A DNA stretch of 19,681 nucleotides from Candidatus Desantisiibacteriota bacterium (GTDB taxonomy: Bacteria > UBA9089 > CG2-30-40-21), in assembly GCA_016208205.1 (NCBI GenBank), contig JACQYP010000008.1, forward strand, positions 1 to 19,681, read 5' to 3'. The notes beneath the pieces were generated by a model. That model was not told the DNA's origin. It saw only the letters and a program-made list of their open reading frames with translations, and did not search any database. Shown one piece after another: positions 1-7,838 of the stretch; positions within the stretch are counted from its first letter, which is position 1, and every line of letters begins with the position of its first letter. The translations under genes were made by a program, and so were the position numbers.

Positions 1-109
1 ATGTCCCACTATTTATGAGTTCATATATTATTTTAGTCTTATCTGCATAACAATAATTCTCAAGTATTATTTTCTCAAATGTCTGAATTCCTATCGGTAG
101 TTTTTTCAT
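1..109 (-). CDS. AAA-ATPase-like / PD-(D/E)XK nuclease family protein, N-terminal fragment
   Basis: Only the first 36 codons are inside the window; the gene runs off the left edge. The start is ATG at 109 (minus strand), preceded by a GAGGT ribosome-binding site at 116-120. The peptide begins MKKLPIGIQTFEKII and continues with a YADKT motif and YELINSGT. This matches my knowledge of the N-terminus of the widespread family that couples an AAA-ATPase-like domain (Pfam AAA-ATPase_like) to a C-terminal PD-(D/E)XK nuclease domain, where this stretch (usually ...YYVDKT..I..LI..GK) precedes the Walker A segment. These genes are often present in many copies and are thought to be mobile-element-like or defence-related; their cellular role is not settled. 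Family assignment rests on the N-terminal motif alone. Confidence 0.72.
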   Translation of the reverse strand, partial: MKKLPIGIQTFEKIILENYCYADKTKIIYELINSGT

Positions 110-142
110 AATTATACCTCTTGTGTAAATTATTGATCTTCC

Positions 143-314
143 GTAACTACTCAGGTAGGCTTGTCCCTGTGAATACAGGGATAGACTGAAGGCGGAAGGC
201 TGAAGGAAGGAATCATGTGTGATCATAGGAAGCTCATGGCATAGGTTTTGGGCGCCTTGATTTGGCCAATACATGAGAACTAACAGCCTTCAGCCTAAAC
301 ACCTGAGTAGTTAC
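143..314. repeat. Palindromic element, family A, copy 1 (inverted-repeat bounded)
   Basis: The ends are a perfect 14-bp inverted repeat: GTAACTACTCAGGT at 143-156 and its reverse complement at 301-314. Just inside are GGCTGAAGG-type sequence (about 198-208) and its complement CCTTCAGCCT (about 287-297). A single unit of the CTTGTCCCTG..CAGGG repeat lies at 159-180. It shares arms with the elements at 1464-1776, 5610-5880, 8405-8543, 9175-9265 and 13141-13236. No transposase is encoded. Confidence 0.75.
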
Positions 315-546
315 AGGAAAAGATAAGAAGGGCAGGGGAGGGGAGGGTACTGTTTGTTTTGCAGGCAAGGTATTGGCAGGAGTCAGAATACAGAAGTTAG
401 AAGTTACTTCCCCCTCCATTCATTGGAGGGGTTAGGGGAGGTCTGGTTCACAGTTCTCTGGTTTTCCAACCCTGAACCGTGAACATTGAACCTTGAACCA
501 GACAAGCAGTTGGTGGCGGCACAGACCTAATGACTCCCTTTGTCCT

Positions 547-577
547 GAAGCTTTGAACTTCAGAACTTCAAAGCTTC
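547..577. repeat. Perfect 11-bp hairpin
   Basis: GAAGCTTTGAA at 547-557 pairs with TTCAAAGCTTC at 567-577 across a 9-base loop. The arm is echoed again just downstream (TTCAAAGCTT). There is no T-tract, so it is not a classical terminator on either strand. It is probably repeat debris. Confidence 0.6.
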
Positions 578-600
578 AAAGCTTAATGATAATTATGGAA

Positions 601-624
601 TGCGAAAGCTTACTTGCTTTCGCA
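601..624. repeat. Perfect 9-bp hairpin
   Basis: TGCGAAAGC at 601-609 pairs with GCTTTCGCA at 616-624 across a 6-base loop. No adjacent T-tract, so a terminator role is not supported. Confidence 0.55.
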
Positions 625-797
625 CAGACTAAAACGCACCTGAAGGTACTTGCTACATATAGCTAAAGCGGTAAACAAGTAAGCTATCGCTGCAAACAAA
701 ATATCCACAGATTTAACAGATTCTCACAGATTTAACAAATATTAGAGTAACTACTCATGTTGTCTCCCTTCACGGTTCAAGGTTTACGGTTGAGTGA

Positions 798-992
798 CTT
801 GCGTTTCTCTGCCTTCGCAGGGAAAGGACAGTAGAAAGCATAGCTACTCCTTGTTCAAGGCCAACTTTTTATAAGTGGCTTAAAAAAGGAAAGTTTGAAG
901 ATTTAGTTAAGCTGGATGAGGGATCAGGCACTTATTATGTTCATCCTTCAGATGTTCACAAACTCACGGTAGTTGTAAAAGATAGATTCTAA
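798..992 (+). pseudogene. 5'-truncated helix-turn-helix (excisionase/MerR-like) gene remnant
   Basis: A reading frame open from the TGA at 795-797 to the TAA at 990-992 encodes, from about 834, ESIATPCSRPTFYKWLKKGK and then FEDLVKLDEGSGTYYVHPSD VHKLTVVVKDRF. The pattern SRPTFYKWLKKGKF followed by a YYVHPSDV-type strand-and-helix resembles small HTH domains of the excisionase/MerR/HTH_17 type, which read a DNA site with a single recognition helix. There is no ATG, GTG or TTG in frame, so as it stands it cannot be translated from its own start. The truncation falls where repeat-like sequence (CTTCGCAGGG) meets the coding sequence, suggesting that repeat insertion or recombination removed the 5' end. 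It could be the remains of a mobile element or a toxin-antitoxin-type regulator; family assignment is tentative. Confidence 0.5.
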
Positions 993-1185
993 ATACTGCA
1001 AATTCAAAGGGATAGAAATGATTTTATTTAATCAGGTTTACATAAGGTATATTATCGGAAGTTAAAAAACTACTCAGGTTGTCTTCCTTTACGGTTCAGG
1101 GTTCTATGGATTCACGGTTGATGGTTTGCTCTCTTAACCCCTTGACCGGTTGCCAAGCCTCAATATCTTCACAAACCGTTCAATT

Positions 1186-1229
1186 CCCTGCATTCGCAGG
1201 GACAAGCCCCTGCATTCGCAGGGACAAGC
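1186..1229. repeat. Tandem pair of a 22-bp unit (orientation 1)
   Basis: Two exact head-to-tail copies of a 22-bp unit beginning CCCTGCATTCGCAGGG and ending ACAAGC (1186-1207 and 1208-1229). Each unit contains the small palindrome CCCTGC-N4-GCAGGG. The same doublet occurs in the opposite orientation at 10608-10651, and a diverged single unit lies at 159-180. Confidence 0.85.
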
Positions 1230-1382
1230 TTCATCGCTCTCCAACCTTAAGCCGTGAACCTGATGCCTACAGCTGTGCCTTCCTTTGAGAACTTTGTGGT
1301 TAAATCTTAAATCCAAAAAAGGCATTTTTTTAGATAATTATGAATTTACTGAACATTTTTAGTTAAAAATACATTATTTTTC

Positions 1383-1411
1383 TTGCAAAAAATCATTAAT
1401 CATGCTATACT
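1383..1411 (+). promoter_or_regulatory. Predicted sigma-70 promoter for the histidine kinase/response regulator operon
   Basis: A -35 box TTGCAA (1383-1388) and a -10 box TATACT (1406-1411) are separated by exactly 17 bases within AT-rich DNA. Transcription would start near 1418 and run through about 370 bases of repeat-derived leader to the kinase start at 1789. Predicted from consensus only. Confidence 0.55.
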
Positions 1412-1463
1412 ACATTCAAACAAGATGACTTTTTTGACACAGATTTCACGGATAACACAGAAA

Positions 1464-1776
1464 TTAGGCTTGTAGGCTGTAGACTGTAGGCTATTAGGCA
1501 AGGACACTAACCTCTCTTGCCTTTATTTCCTAACACTCGATGTTCAAGTTTTTTGTAAGCGTTCAGGCTATCACAAGAGACAAAGGCGAAGAATTGTAAA
1601 ATGGCTACTGTAAAATGAGAAATGTAAAATGAAAGAACTCAAGAAGAATGCTAAACCCATGCAAAATAGACTAATTTTCCATTATCCATTTTATAGTTTA
1701 CAGTTATTCATATATTCATAATGAAAAATTTGAGCATCAAGAAACAGTCTACAGTCTATATTCCTACAGTCTAAAT
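1464..1776. repeat. Palindromic element, family A, copy 2, with a MITE nested inside
   Basis: The left arm (about 1464-1534) carries TTAGGCTTGTAGGCTGTAG and ends with TTGCCTTTATTTCCTAAC. The right arm (1741-1776) carries ACAGTCTACAGTCTA and CCTACAGTCTAAAT. The uninterrupted relative at 13141-13236 reads straight from TTTCCTAAC into AGCCTACAGCCTAAAT, so the intervening 1535-1740 looks like an insertion. The right arm ends about 12 bases before the ATG of the kinase. Confidence 0.65.
1535..1740 (+). mobile_element. MITE-like element, copy A (about 206 bp, non-coding)
   Basis: It begins ACTCGATGTTCAAGTTTT and ends with a degenerate complement (AAATTTGAGCATCAAG). The interior is partly palindromic: CTGTAAAATGG..CTGTAAAATG on the left against CCATTTTATAGTTTACAG on the right. 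It aligns along its whole length to 5643-5848, differing at roughly one base in ten by eye plus small indels. No ORF or transposase is present, so any movement would need a transposase elsewhere. Target-site duplication is ambiguous (possibly AAC). Confidence 0.7.
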
Positions 1777-1788
1777 TTGGATGTGTCT

Positions 1789-3921
1789 ATGGATGTTTAT
1801 AATCTCTTATATGCCCTACCCTCTTTTGTGGCAACTATAGCCAATCTTTTTCTGGCAATATTTGTCTATCAAAGAAATCCAAAGGCACGGATTAATCAGT
1901 CATTTGCTGTCTTGAGCCTTTGTCTGGCAAGTTGGAATGTTGGCGTTCTCAGCTGGTATCTTCCTTTGCCTGAACATGTTATCGAACTCTGGAGCAGAAT
2001 TTTCAGGACAGGGCTTATCTTTGTACCACCAACATCCCTGCACTTTTGCCTTATTCTGATCAATAGCCTTGAGAAAAAAAGAAATCAGCAGGGGCTTTTA
2101 ATAGCTTATATCCTTGCTGTTTGGTTTTCATTTTTTAATTGGACACCATACTTTGTTGCCGGATTCAAGCAGACCCTGTGGGGATATTCACCTGTAGCAG
2201 GTTGGGGATACTATCCCTTTATAGCTAATTTTTTATTCTTTATAGGCTGGGGCTTACTTGTACTCTATAAGACCACAATAACTACAACATCAATAATGAT
2301 AATAAACCGAAACAAGTATCTTTTTGCAGGGGCACTTATAGCTGTGCTTCTCGGCTCTATTAATTTCTTAACAATATTGGGCATAAAAATTTACCCAATC
2401 GGAAACATGGCTAATGTCTTTTACACAGGCATAGTTGCTTATGCCATTTGCAAATATCATCTTTTAGATATAGAGGTGATTATTGAAAAAGGTATTGCTT
2501 ATGCTACCCTTACCCTTTTTATCTCAGGCATTTATGGAATAATTGTCGGGCTTACCCAATGGTTATTTTCAACCACCTTTGCCTTTACCTCACTTCTGGG
2601 AAATGTCTTAGCTGCCATGATTATTGCCATAAGCTTTCATCCCTTAAGAACATTGGCAGATAAATTAACAGACAAGTTCTTTTTCAGGAAGGATTATGAA
2701 CCGGCAAAGATACTTAAGGATTTTAGTATTGCCATGAATTCTACTATTGGATTGGATAACATCCTTAAAGTAACACTTGAGACTATTTTAGATAAGTTAT
2801 CTATTGACAGTGGGTTGATAATGCTTCAAGACAAGGACGAAACATTCAGGGTCAGGATTTTGAGGGGAATGGAAAGAGAGGCTATGGACAAAATAATCCT
2901 TACCAAGGATGATTATTTGATAAAACAGTCATCTCTATCGACAGGTATATATCTTAAGGAAGAGGCAAATTCAGTGATTCGGAATGCACAGATAAATGGA
3001 GAAATGATTCGTATGAGCAACAAAAAACTGGAAGAATTAGGGGGCAGTATAGCTATTCCTCTTCTTTGTAAGGATGAACTCATAGGGATTATTATCCTGG
3101 GTAAAAAGCTTTCATGTGATATATTTACCTATCAGGATATAGAAACATTAGAGACTTTAGCTATTGAGGCAGATATTGCTATTGAGAATGCCAGGCTTTA
3201 TGAAAAGATACTGGATATGCAGGACGATATCTATCAAGCAGATAAGTTAAGTACCATGGGAACCATGGCATCTGAATTGGTACATGAGATAAAGAATCCC
3301 TTGACCTCAATAAGCACCTTTGTTCAATTGCTCGCTTATGACTTTGAGAATAAGGAGGTTCAGGAAAAATTCTCTAAAATTGTGCCAAAGGAGATTGACC
3401 GATTAATCAATATCCTGCAAAGGTTTTCTGATTCGGCAAAGGTATCTGAACCTGTTTTTTCTGTAGTAGATATAGTTGAGATTATTGATGATGTTCTTTT
3501 GTTGAAGGGTGGAGATTTCTCCAGAATTGGAGTTAATATAGATAGGGAATATAATTGCAATATTCCCAGCATCAATGGTGATGAAGGGCAATTAAAACAG
3601 ATCATTATGAACCTTGTCATTAATGCCCTTGAATCCATGCCCCATGGCGGCAACTTAAGTGTGTCCATTCAGGTTGACGACAAATGGCTGATGGTATCGT
3701 TTAAGGATACTGGATGCGGTATCCCTGAGGAAAAAATACAGAATATCTTTAAGCCGTTTTTTACCACAAAAGCGAGTGGAACAGGCCTGGGATTGGCAAT
3801 TAGTGCCAGGATTATGAAGTCACACTATGGGGAGATAAAGGTTGAAAGTGTAGAGGCACAAAGGCACACAAATGAGGGACAGGGAACAACCTTTACTATT
3901 AAATTCCCGTTAAAAAAGTGA
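1789..3921 (+). CDS. Membrane sensor histidine kinase (7TM N-terminus, GAF, HisKA, HATPase)
   Basis: Senses an unknown signal at the inner membrane and autophosphorylates a histidine for transfer to a response regulator, almost certainly the one encoded 21 bases downstream. Residues 1 to about 300 form about nine hydrophobic segments, of the type known as the 7TM histidine kinase N-terminal region, ending in the characteristic HPLR...[11 protein letters not shown] linker. Residues about 310-470 look like a GAF domain. The H-box HEIKNPLT carries His499, the N-box region NLVINALE starts near residue 608, and the G boxes read DTGCGIP and TGLGLAI, so the kinase looks catalytically complete. A TTG at 1777 in the same frame is an alternative start, but it lies at the edge of repeat-derived sequence. 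I prefer ATG 1789, although neither has a clear Shine-Dalgarno. Length 710 residues. The specific signal is unknown. Confidence 0.93.
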   Translation: MDVYNLLYALPSFVATIANLFLAIFVYQRNPKARINQSFAVLSLCLASWNVGVLSWYLPLPEHVIELWSRIFRTGLIFVPPTSLHFCLILINSLEKKRNQQGLLIAYILAVWFSFFNWTPYFVAGFKQTLWGYSPVAGWGYYPFIANFLFFIGWGLLVLYKTTITTTSIMIINRNKYLFAGALIAVLLGSINFLTILGIKIYPIGNMANVFYTGIVAYAICKYHLLDIEVIIEKGIAYATLTLFISGIYGIIVGLTQWLFSTTFAFTSLLGNVLAAMIIAISFHPLRTLADKLTDKFFFRKDYEPAKILKDFSIAMNSTIGLDNILKVTLETILDKLSIDSGLIMLQDKDETFRVRILRGMEREAMDKIILTKDDYLIKQSSLSTGIYLKEEANSVIRNAQINGEMIRMSNKKLEELGGSIAIPLLCKDELIGIIILGKKLSCDIFTYQDIETLETLAIEADIAIENARLYEKILDMQDDIYQADKLSTMGTMASELVHEIKNPLTSISTFVQLLAYDFENKEVQEKFSKIVPKEIDRLINILQRFSDSAKVSEPVFSVVDIVEIIDDVLLLKGGDFSRIGVNIDREYNCNIPSINGDEGQLKQIIMNLVINALESMPHGGNLSVSIQVDDKWLMVSFKDTGCGIPEEKIQNIFKPFFTTKASGTGLGLAISARIMKSHYGEIKVESVEAQRHTNEGQGTTFTIKFPLKK

Positions 3922-3942
3922 AAAGTGAAGGAGGAAATAAAG

Positions 3943-5346
3943 ATGCAAAACAAAACAAACATTCTGATTATTGATGATGAAAAGAGTATTATTGAGGGGA
4001 TTCGTCTATTTTTGGCTAAAGACTATGATGTCTTAGTAGCTACAAATGGTGAGGATGGTCTTAAGCAGGTTAATGAAAAAAGACCGAGTGTGGTTCTTCT
4101 TGATGTAATGTTGCCGGATATCAATGGGATAGAGGTTTTACACAGGATAAAGAATATAGATGAGAGCATAGAGGTTATCATGTTTACCGGAGTAAATGAT
4201 ATGCGGACAACAGTAGATGCCCTTCAACTCGGAGCATTTGACTATTGTCTTAAGCCTTTTGATATAAATGAGTTATCTATTGTAGTTAAAAAAGCTCTTG
4301 AAAATCAGGGTATGAAAAAAGAAATCAAGTATCGTAGATTGCTTGAAACTCAGCAGTCTGCTGCTTTCGATAATATTATCGGCGAATCTATACAGATGCG
4401 ACAAGTTTATGAGGTTATGAATGTTATGTCAAGGAGTGACACAACTATCCTGATTACTGGAGAAAGCGGTACCGGTAAAGGGATCATCGCTCGAGCCATT
4501 CATTTTAAGGGCACAAGATCTAATATGCCGTTTATTGCGGTTAATTGCAGCTCTATTCCTGGGTCAATGATAGAAAACGAGTTGTTTGGATATGAAAAGG
4601 GTGCCTTTGCCGGAGCTGCTGAACAAAAGATAGGCAAGCTTGAATTGGCTCATCAGGGAACCATCTTTTTAGATGAAATAGGCAGCCTGAAGCCAAATAT
4701 ACAGGCAAAGATATTAAAGGTGCTTCAAGAAAAGGAGATACAAAGGATAGGCGGAACACACTCTGTTAAGATTGATGTCAGGGTCATTGCTGCAACCAGT
4801 TCTGATCTTCAGGAAGCAGTAAAAAAAGGGCTTTTCAGGGAAGAGCTTTATTATCGGCTTAATATTGTACCCATTCATATGCCCCCACTAAGGGAAAGAA
4901 AAGAGGATATCCCTGCCTTAGTTAATTATTTTCTTAATCTTTATAAACAGAAGTTCAATAAGGAGATTAAGGGTATATCTGTTCATGCTATGACGATACT
5001 GGAAGAATATTACTGGCCCGGCAATGTTCAGGAGTTAAAAAATATCATCGAAAGGGTAGTCTCATTGACTAAAGAAGGGGAAATGATTACCCATCAAAAC
5101 CTGCCCATTGACCTTCTAATCACTAAAGGCAAGATTGAAACAGAGGGGATAACCTTGAAAGAAGCAAGGAATCAGTTTGAAAAGCAGTTTATTACCCATG
5201 TGTTAGAAAGGGTTAAGTGGAATCAGATAAAGGCATCGACGCTGCTGGATATTCACCGTAATACCTTGCTCTTAAAGATTCAACAGCTCGGGATTAAACT
5301 CAAACAGCCAGTTGAGGAACAAACAGAGGGAAATGCAGAGGTATGA
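3943..5346 (+). CDS. Sigma-54-type response regulator (REC, AAA+, Fis-type HTH) with variant GAFAGA loop
   Basis: NtrC-family regulator of 467 residues. The receiver domain (about 5-120) has acidic DDE near the N-terminus and the phospho-acceptor Asp54 in LLDVMLPD. The AAA+ domain has Walker A GESGTGKG (173-180), Walker B TIFLDEIG and arginine-rich segments FREELYYRLN and PLRERKEDIP. The C-terminus is a Fis-type helix-turn-helix (IKASTLLDIHRNTLLLKIQQ). ATG 3943 is chosen over the upstream in-frame GTG 3925 because a strong AAGGAGG (3928-3934) sits about 8 bases before it. It follows the kinase gene as an operon. The loop that contacts sigma-54, normally GAFTGA, reads GAFAGA (220-225), so residue 223 is Ala not Thr. 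It may use an altered sigma-54 contact or act without sigma-54. Sigma-54 dependence is therefore uncertain. Confidence 0.93.
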   Translation: MQNKTNILIIDDEKSIIEGIRLFLAKDYDVLVATNGEDGLKQVNEKRPSVVLLDVMLPDINGIEVLHRIKNIDESIEVIMFTGVNDMRTTVDALQLGAFDYCLKPFDINELSIVVKKALENQGMKKEIKYRRLLETQQSAAFDNIIGESIQMRQVYEVMNVMSRSDTTILITGESGTGKGIIARAIHFKGTRSNMPFIAVNCSSIPGSMIENELFGYEKGAFAGAAEQKIGKLELAHQGTIFLDEIGSLKPNIQAKILKVLQEKEIQRIGGTHSVKIDVRVIAATSSDLQEAVKKGLFREELYYRLNIVPIHMPPLRERKEDIPALVNYFLNLYKQKFNKEIKGISVHAMTILEEYYWPGNVQELKNIIERVVSLTKEGEMITHQNLPIDLLITKGKIETEGITLKEARNQFEKQFITHVLERVKWNQIKASTLLDIHRNTLLLKIQQLGIKLKQPVEEQTEGNAEV

Positions 5347-5352
5347 ATGTAG

Positions 5353-5371
5353 ACGAAGCGTCTCGCTTCGT
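5353..5371 (+). terminator. Stem-loop after the response regulator gene, possible terminator
   Basis: ACGAAGCG (5353-5360) and CGCTTCGT (5364-5371) form a perfect 8-bp GC-rich stem with a 3-base loop, followed by ATTTTC. It lies 7 bases after the regulator's stop codon. The T-tract is short, so termination is plausible but not certain. Confidence 0.45.
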
Positions 5372-5573
5372 ATTTTCAAACGAGTCAAAACGACTCAACT
5401 ACTGTAGACAAATCGTCTCGGCGGAATAATGAACGGTTGTCGTTGTAGGGACAGGAGGTAGTACCTTTGGCAGGTGCCAGGGGATCTGTCCGAACTGTCC
5501 GAGGCAGAGAACAGGTTCCCCTACTGTCGTGTCAACCTTATGATGTCGCATTACCGATTGCGGAAAATTATTA

Positions 5574-5602
5574 TTGACATATTGCTAAATAGATGATAGA
5601 AT
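5574..5602 (+). promoter_or_regulatory. Predicted sigma-70 promoter for lepA
   Basis: TTGACA (5574-5579) and TAGAAT (5597-5602) are separated by exactly 17 bases. This is near consensus. Transcription would begin near 5609, at the edge of the repeat element, giving a leader of about 335 bases that contains the whole MITE copy B. Confidence 0.7.
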
Positions 5603-5609
5603 ATAGCTA

Positions 5610-5880
5610 CTCAGGTAGATAGGCTGAAGGTAGAAGGCTTTTACTCGATGTTCAAGTTTTTTGTAAGCGTTCAGGCTGTCACATGGGACAAAGGCGGAGA
5701 ACTGTAAAATGGCTACTGTAAAATGAGAAATGAAAATGAAAGAACTCAAGAAAAATGCTAAAACCATGCAAAATACACCAATTTTCAATTTTTCATTATC
5801 CATTTTACAGTTTACAGTTATTCATAATGGAAAACTTGAACATCGAGTTTTAGGAATAACCTTCAGCCTATTTACCTGAG
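5610..5880. repeat. Palindromic element, family A, copy 3, with a MITE nested inside
   Basis: The outer arms at 5610-5630 and 5860-5880 are inverted repeats matching at 20 of 21 positions (CTCAGGTA.ATAGGCTGAAGG). MITE copy B (5643-5848) sits between them. The outer CTCAGGT arm is shared with 143-314 and the GGCTGAAGG arm with 8405-8543. Confidence 0.75.
5643..5848 (+). mobile_element. MITE-like element, copy B (206 bp, perfect 18-bp terminal inverted repeats)
   Basis: ACTCGATGTTCAAGTTTT (5643-5660) is exactly complementary to 5831-5848. The interior is also partly self-complementary (CTGTAAAATGG against CCATTTTACAG), so an RNA copy would fold into a long hairpin. It encodes no protein. It has the same orientation as copy A relative to the downstream gene. 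The termini are better preserved than in copy A, suggesting a more recent insertion. Confidence 0.75.
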
Positions 5881-5944
5881 CTGACAGCTGAATGCTTACC
5901 CATGCTGATCGCTTTTGCATTCTTCGAACCGTGAATCGTGAACC

Positions 5945-7735
5945 GTGGAAGGGAGGGATATTAAAAATTTGCTTGAAAACATCAGAAACTTTTCTATTGT
6001 AGCACATATAGATCATGGAAAATCAACCTTAGCTGACAGGTTATTAGAGATTACACATACACTTGAAAAAAGTCAAATGAGGGCTCAGGTTCTGGATGAT
6101 ATGGACCTGGAGCGGGAAAGAGGTATCACCATCAAGGCACACCCAATACGTATGAAATACATTGCCAGGGATGGGAAAAGTTATATCTTAAATCTTATTG
6201 ATACCCCTGGACATGTAGATTTTATGTATGAGGTTTCAAGAAGTCTGGCTGCAACCGAGGGGATTATTCTTCTTGTTGACGCATCTCAAGGTGTTGAGGC
6301 TCAAACCGTTGCCCATGCTTATGTGGCTGTGAATATGGGCAAGACAATTATCCCTGTGATTAATAAGATTGATTTAGCCAGCATTGACCTTGAAATGACC
6401 AAAGAGTTGGACGATGTTATCCTGGCAAGCGGCAAAGAGGGTATCGGGGTTGAAGATATCCTTGAAGCAATTGTCAGGAAGATTCCGCCGCCCACAGGCG
6501 ACTATGATAAGCCACTCAGGGCATTGATATTTGATTCATGGTTTGATTCTTATCGAGGGGTTGTTGTTTATATCCGGGTGGTTGATGGACAGATAAAACC
6601 AGGGATGGAAATAAGGTTGATGTCCAACAACAAGGTCTATCAGGTAAAAGAGGTTGGCACCCTTTGCCTTGGATTGCAACCCAAGGATTGCCTCCTGACC
6701 GGTGAGGTCGGATACCTGACAGCCAGTATCAAGGAATTGGCAGATACCAAGATAGGTGATACCATCACTACGGCTGATTATTCGGCAAAAACATCCCTGC
6801 CAGGTTATAAAGAGCCGCAGCCAATGGTCTTTTGCGGCTTGTATCCAGGGATGAATTCTTCCTACTCTGAATTGGGGGTAGCTGTTCAAAAGTTATCGCT
6901 GAATGATGCTTCCTTTGTCTATGAGACAGAGACATCTTCAGCATTAGGGTTTGGGTACAGGTGTGGGTTCCTGGGCTTGCTTCATCTGGATATTATCCAG
7001 GAGAGGTTGAAAAGAGAATATGGATTGGATTTAATCTCTACGGCGCCGAGCGTTCCGTATCTTATTACCAAGAAGAATGGTGAGGTGCTTCAGGTAGATA
7101 ATCCCATCCATTATCCTGATCCAGGTGAGATAGCTGGTGCAGAAGAGCCATATATTAAGGCAATGATTTATGTACCCTCTGATTATGTCGGCGGGGTAAT
7201 GGCTCTGGTACAGAGTCGAAGGGCTATCCAGAAGGATGCTCATTATCTTGAGGGAAACAGGGTAATGCTTACCTATGAGATCCCTTTATCAGAGGTGTTG
7301 ACTGATTTTTATGACAAGCTTAAGTCTGTTAGTCGGGGGTATGCATCCTTTGATTATGAGCACATGGGATATAAGCCGACAAAGATAACCAAGGTAGATA
7401 TCTTAGTTGCCTCAGATGTGGTTGATGCCCTTTCATTTCTCACATATTATGAACGGGCTTATTCCAGAGGAAGAGAGCTTACTGCTAAACTAAAAGAGGT
7501 TATTCCGAAGCAGCAGTTTGCAATAGCCATTCAGGCAGCTATCGGTGGAAAGATAATTGCTCGGGAAACAATCGCTGCCTTTAAGAAGGATGTTACAGCT
7601 AAGTGCTATGGCGGAGACATTACCAGAAAAAGAAAATTATGGGAGAAGCAAAGATTAGGTAAAAAAAAGATGAAGCAAATGGGAAGCGTTGAAATTCCCA
7701 ATGAGGCGTTTAAGGCTATTCTTTCGGTGGAATAA
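5945..7735 (+). CDS. lepA: Elongation factor 4 (LepA), ribosome-associated translational GTPase
   Basis: EF4/LepA binds the ribosome and hydrolyses GTP; it is known to back-translocate or remodel ribosomes and to affect assembly and initiation. At 596 residues it has the usual length. Visible motifs are the P-loop AHIDHGKST (20-28), switch residues ERERGITIKA, DTPGHVDF (86-93) and NKID for guanine recognition. The EF-G-like domains follow, and then the LepA-specific C-terminus with CYGGDITRKRKLWEKQ and GKKKMKQMG. Start choice is uncertain: GTG 5945 is used here, but that GTG lies in the repeated AACCGTG tract. TTG 5969, about 12 bases after GGAGGG, would give the more typical LepA N-terminus MLENIRNFSIVAHIDHG. 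Predicted promoter at 5574-5602. The gene is followed 103 bases later by a pseudopilin gene. Confidence 0.97.
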   Translation: MEGRDIKNLLENIRNFSIVAHIDHGKSTLADRLLEITHTLEKSQMRAQVLDDMDLERERGITIKAHPIRMKYIARDGKSYILNLIDTPGHVDFMYEVSRSLAATEGIILLVDASQGVEAQTVAHAYVAVNMGKTIIPVINKIDLASIDLEMTKELDDVILASGKEGIGVEDILEAIVRKIPPPTGDYDKPLRALIFDSWFDSYRGVVVYIRVVDGQIKPGMEIRLMSNNKVYQVKEVGTLCLGLQPKDCLLTGEVGYLTASIKELADTKIGDTITTADYSAKTSLPGYKEPQPMVFCGLYPGMNSSYSELGVAVQKLSLNDASFVYETETSSALGFGYRCGFLGLLHLDIIQERLKREYGLDLISTAPSVPYLITKKNGEVLQVDNPIHYPDPGEIAGAEEPYIKAMIYVPSDYVGGVMALVQSRRAIQKDAHYLEGNRVMLTYEIPLSEVLTDFYDKLKSVSRGYASFDYEHMGYKPTKITKVDILVASDVVDALSFLTYYERAYSRGRELTAKLKEVIPKQQFAIAIQAAIGGKIIARETIAAFKKDVTAKCYGGDITRKRKLWEKQRLGKKKMKQMGSVEIPNEAFKAILSVE

Positions 7736-7740
7736 TTGAA

Positions 7741-7814
7741 GAATTGTGAATTGCGAATCGTGAATTGCGAATTGAAGAACCACAGATTTGAGATTCGCAA
7801 TTCGAGATTCGAGA
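7741..7814. repeat. GAATTGCGAAT direct and inverted repeats
   Basis: GTGAATTGCGAAT occurs twice in tandem (about 7747-7772), and its complement ATTCGCAATTC follows at 7793-7803, giving a possible imperfect hairpin in the lepA-pseudopilin gap. No T-tract follows, so it is more likely repeat debris or a spacer hairpin than a terminator. Confidence 0.55.
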
Positions 7815-7838
7815 TTTAAAAAAAGAGGAGGAGAAAAA

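Larger units (their letters stand above)
110..833. other. Repeat-rich intergenic region without an intact gene
   Basis: I find no ORF with coding character here. The stretch holds an inverted-repeat element (143-314), a GAACCGTGAAC-type tract around 470-505 bounded by CTGGTTCA...TGAACCAG, two short hairpins (547-577 and 601-624), and a CCACAGATTTAACAGATT-type tract near 709-740. The same tract types recur near 1438-1462 and 19130-19160. Short ORFs in this stretch are translations of repeats. Confidence 0.7.
993..1788. other. Repeat-rich leader region upstream of the histidine kinase gene
   Basis: No gene is supported. From left to right it holds an ACTACTCAGG family A arm (about 1069-1079), GGTTCA/CACGGTT-type tracts, a tandem doublet (1186-1229), an AT-rich stretch with a sigma-70 promoter (1383-1411), and a composite palindromic element with a nested MITE (1464-1776) that ends about a dozen bases before the kinase start. 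Two short ORFs here are translations of repeats. Confidence 0.7.
5347..5944. other. Repeat-rich gap and predicted leader upstream of lepA
   Basis: No gene is supported. It holds a stem-loop just after the regulator stop (5353-5371) and a small GAGTC/GACTC hairpin near 5382. A GC-richer structured tract follows (about 5440-5540) with AGGTAGTACCT and the direct repeat CTGTCCGA. Then come a strong promoter (5574-5602), a composite palindromic element with a nested MITE (5610-5880), and an AACCGTGAATCGTGAACC tract that runs into the lepA start. Confidence 0.7.

Noticed and set aside
1186..1229. Possible mini-CRISPR array
   Set aside because: The two 22-bp units are directly adjacent with no spacer, and no cas genes are present.
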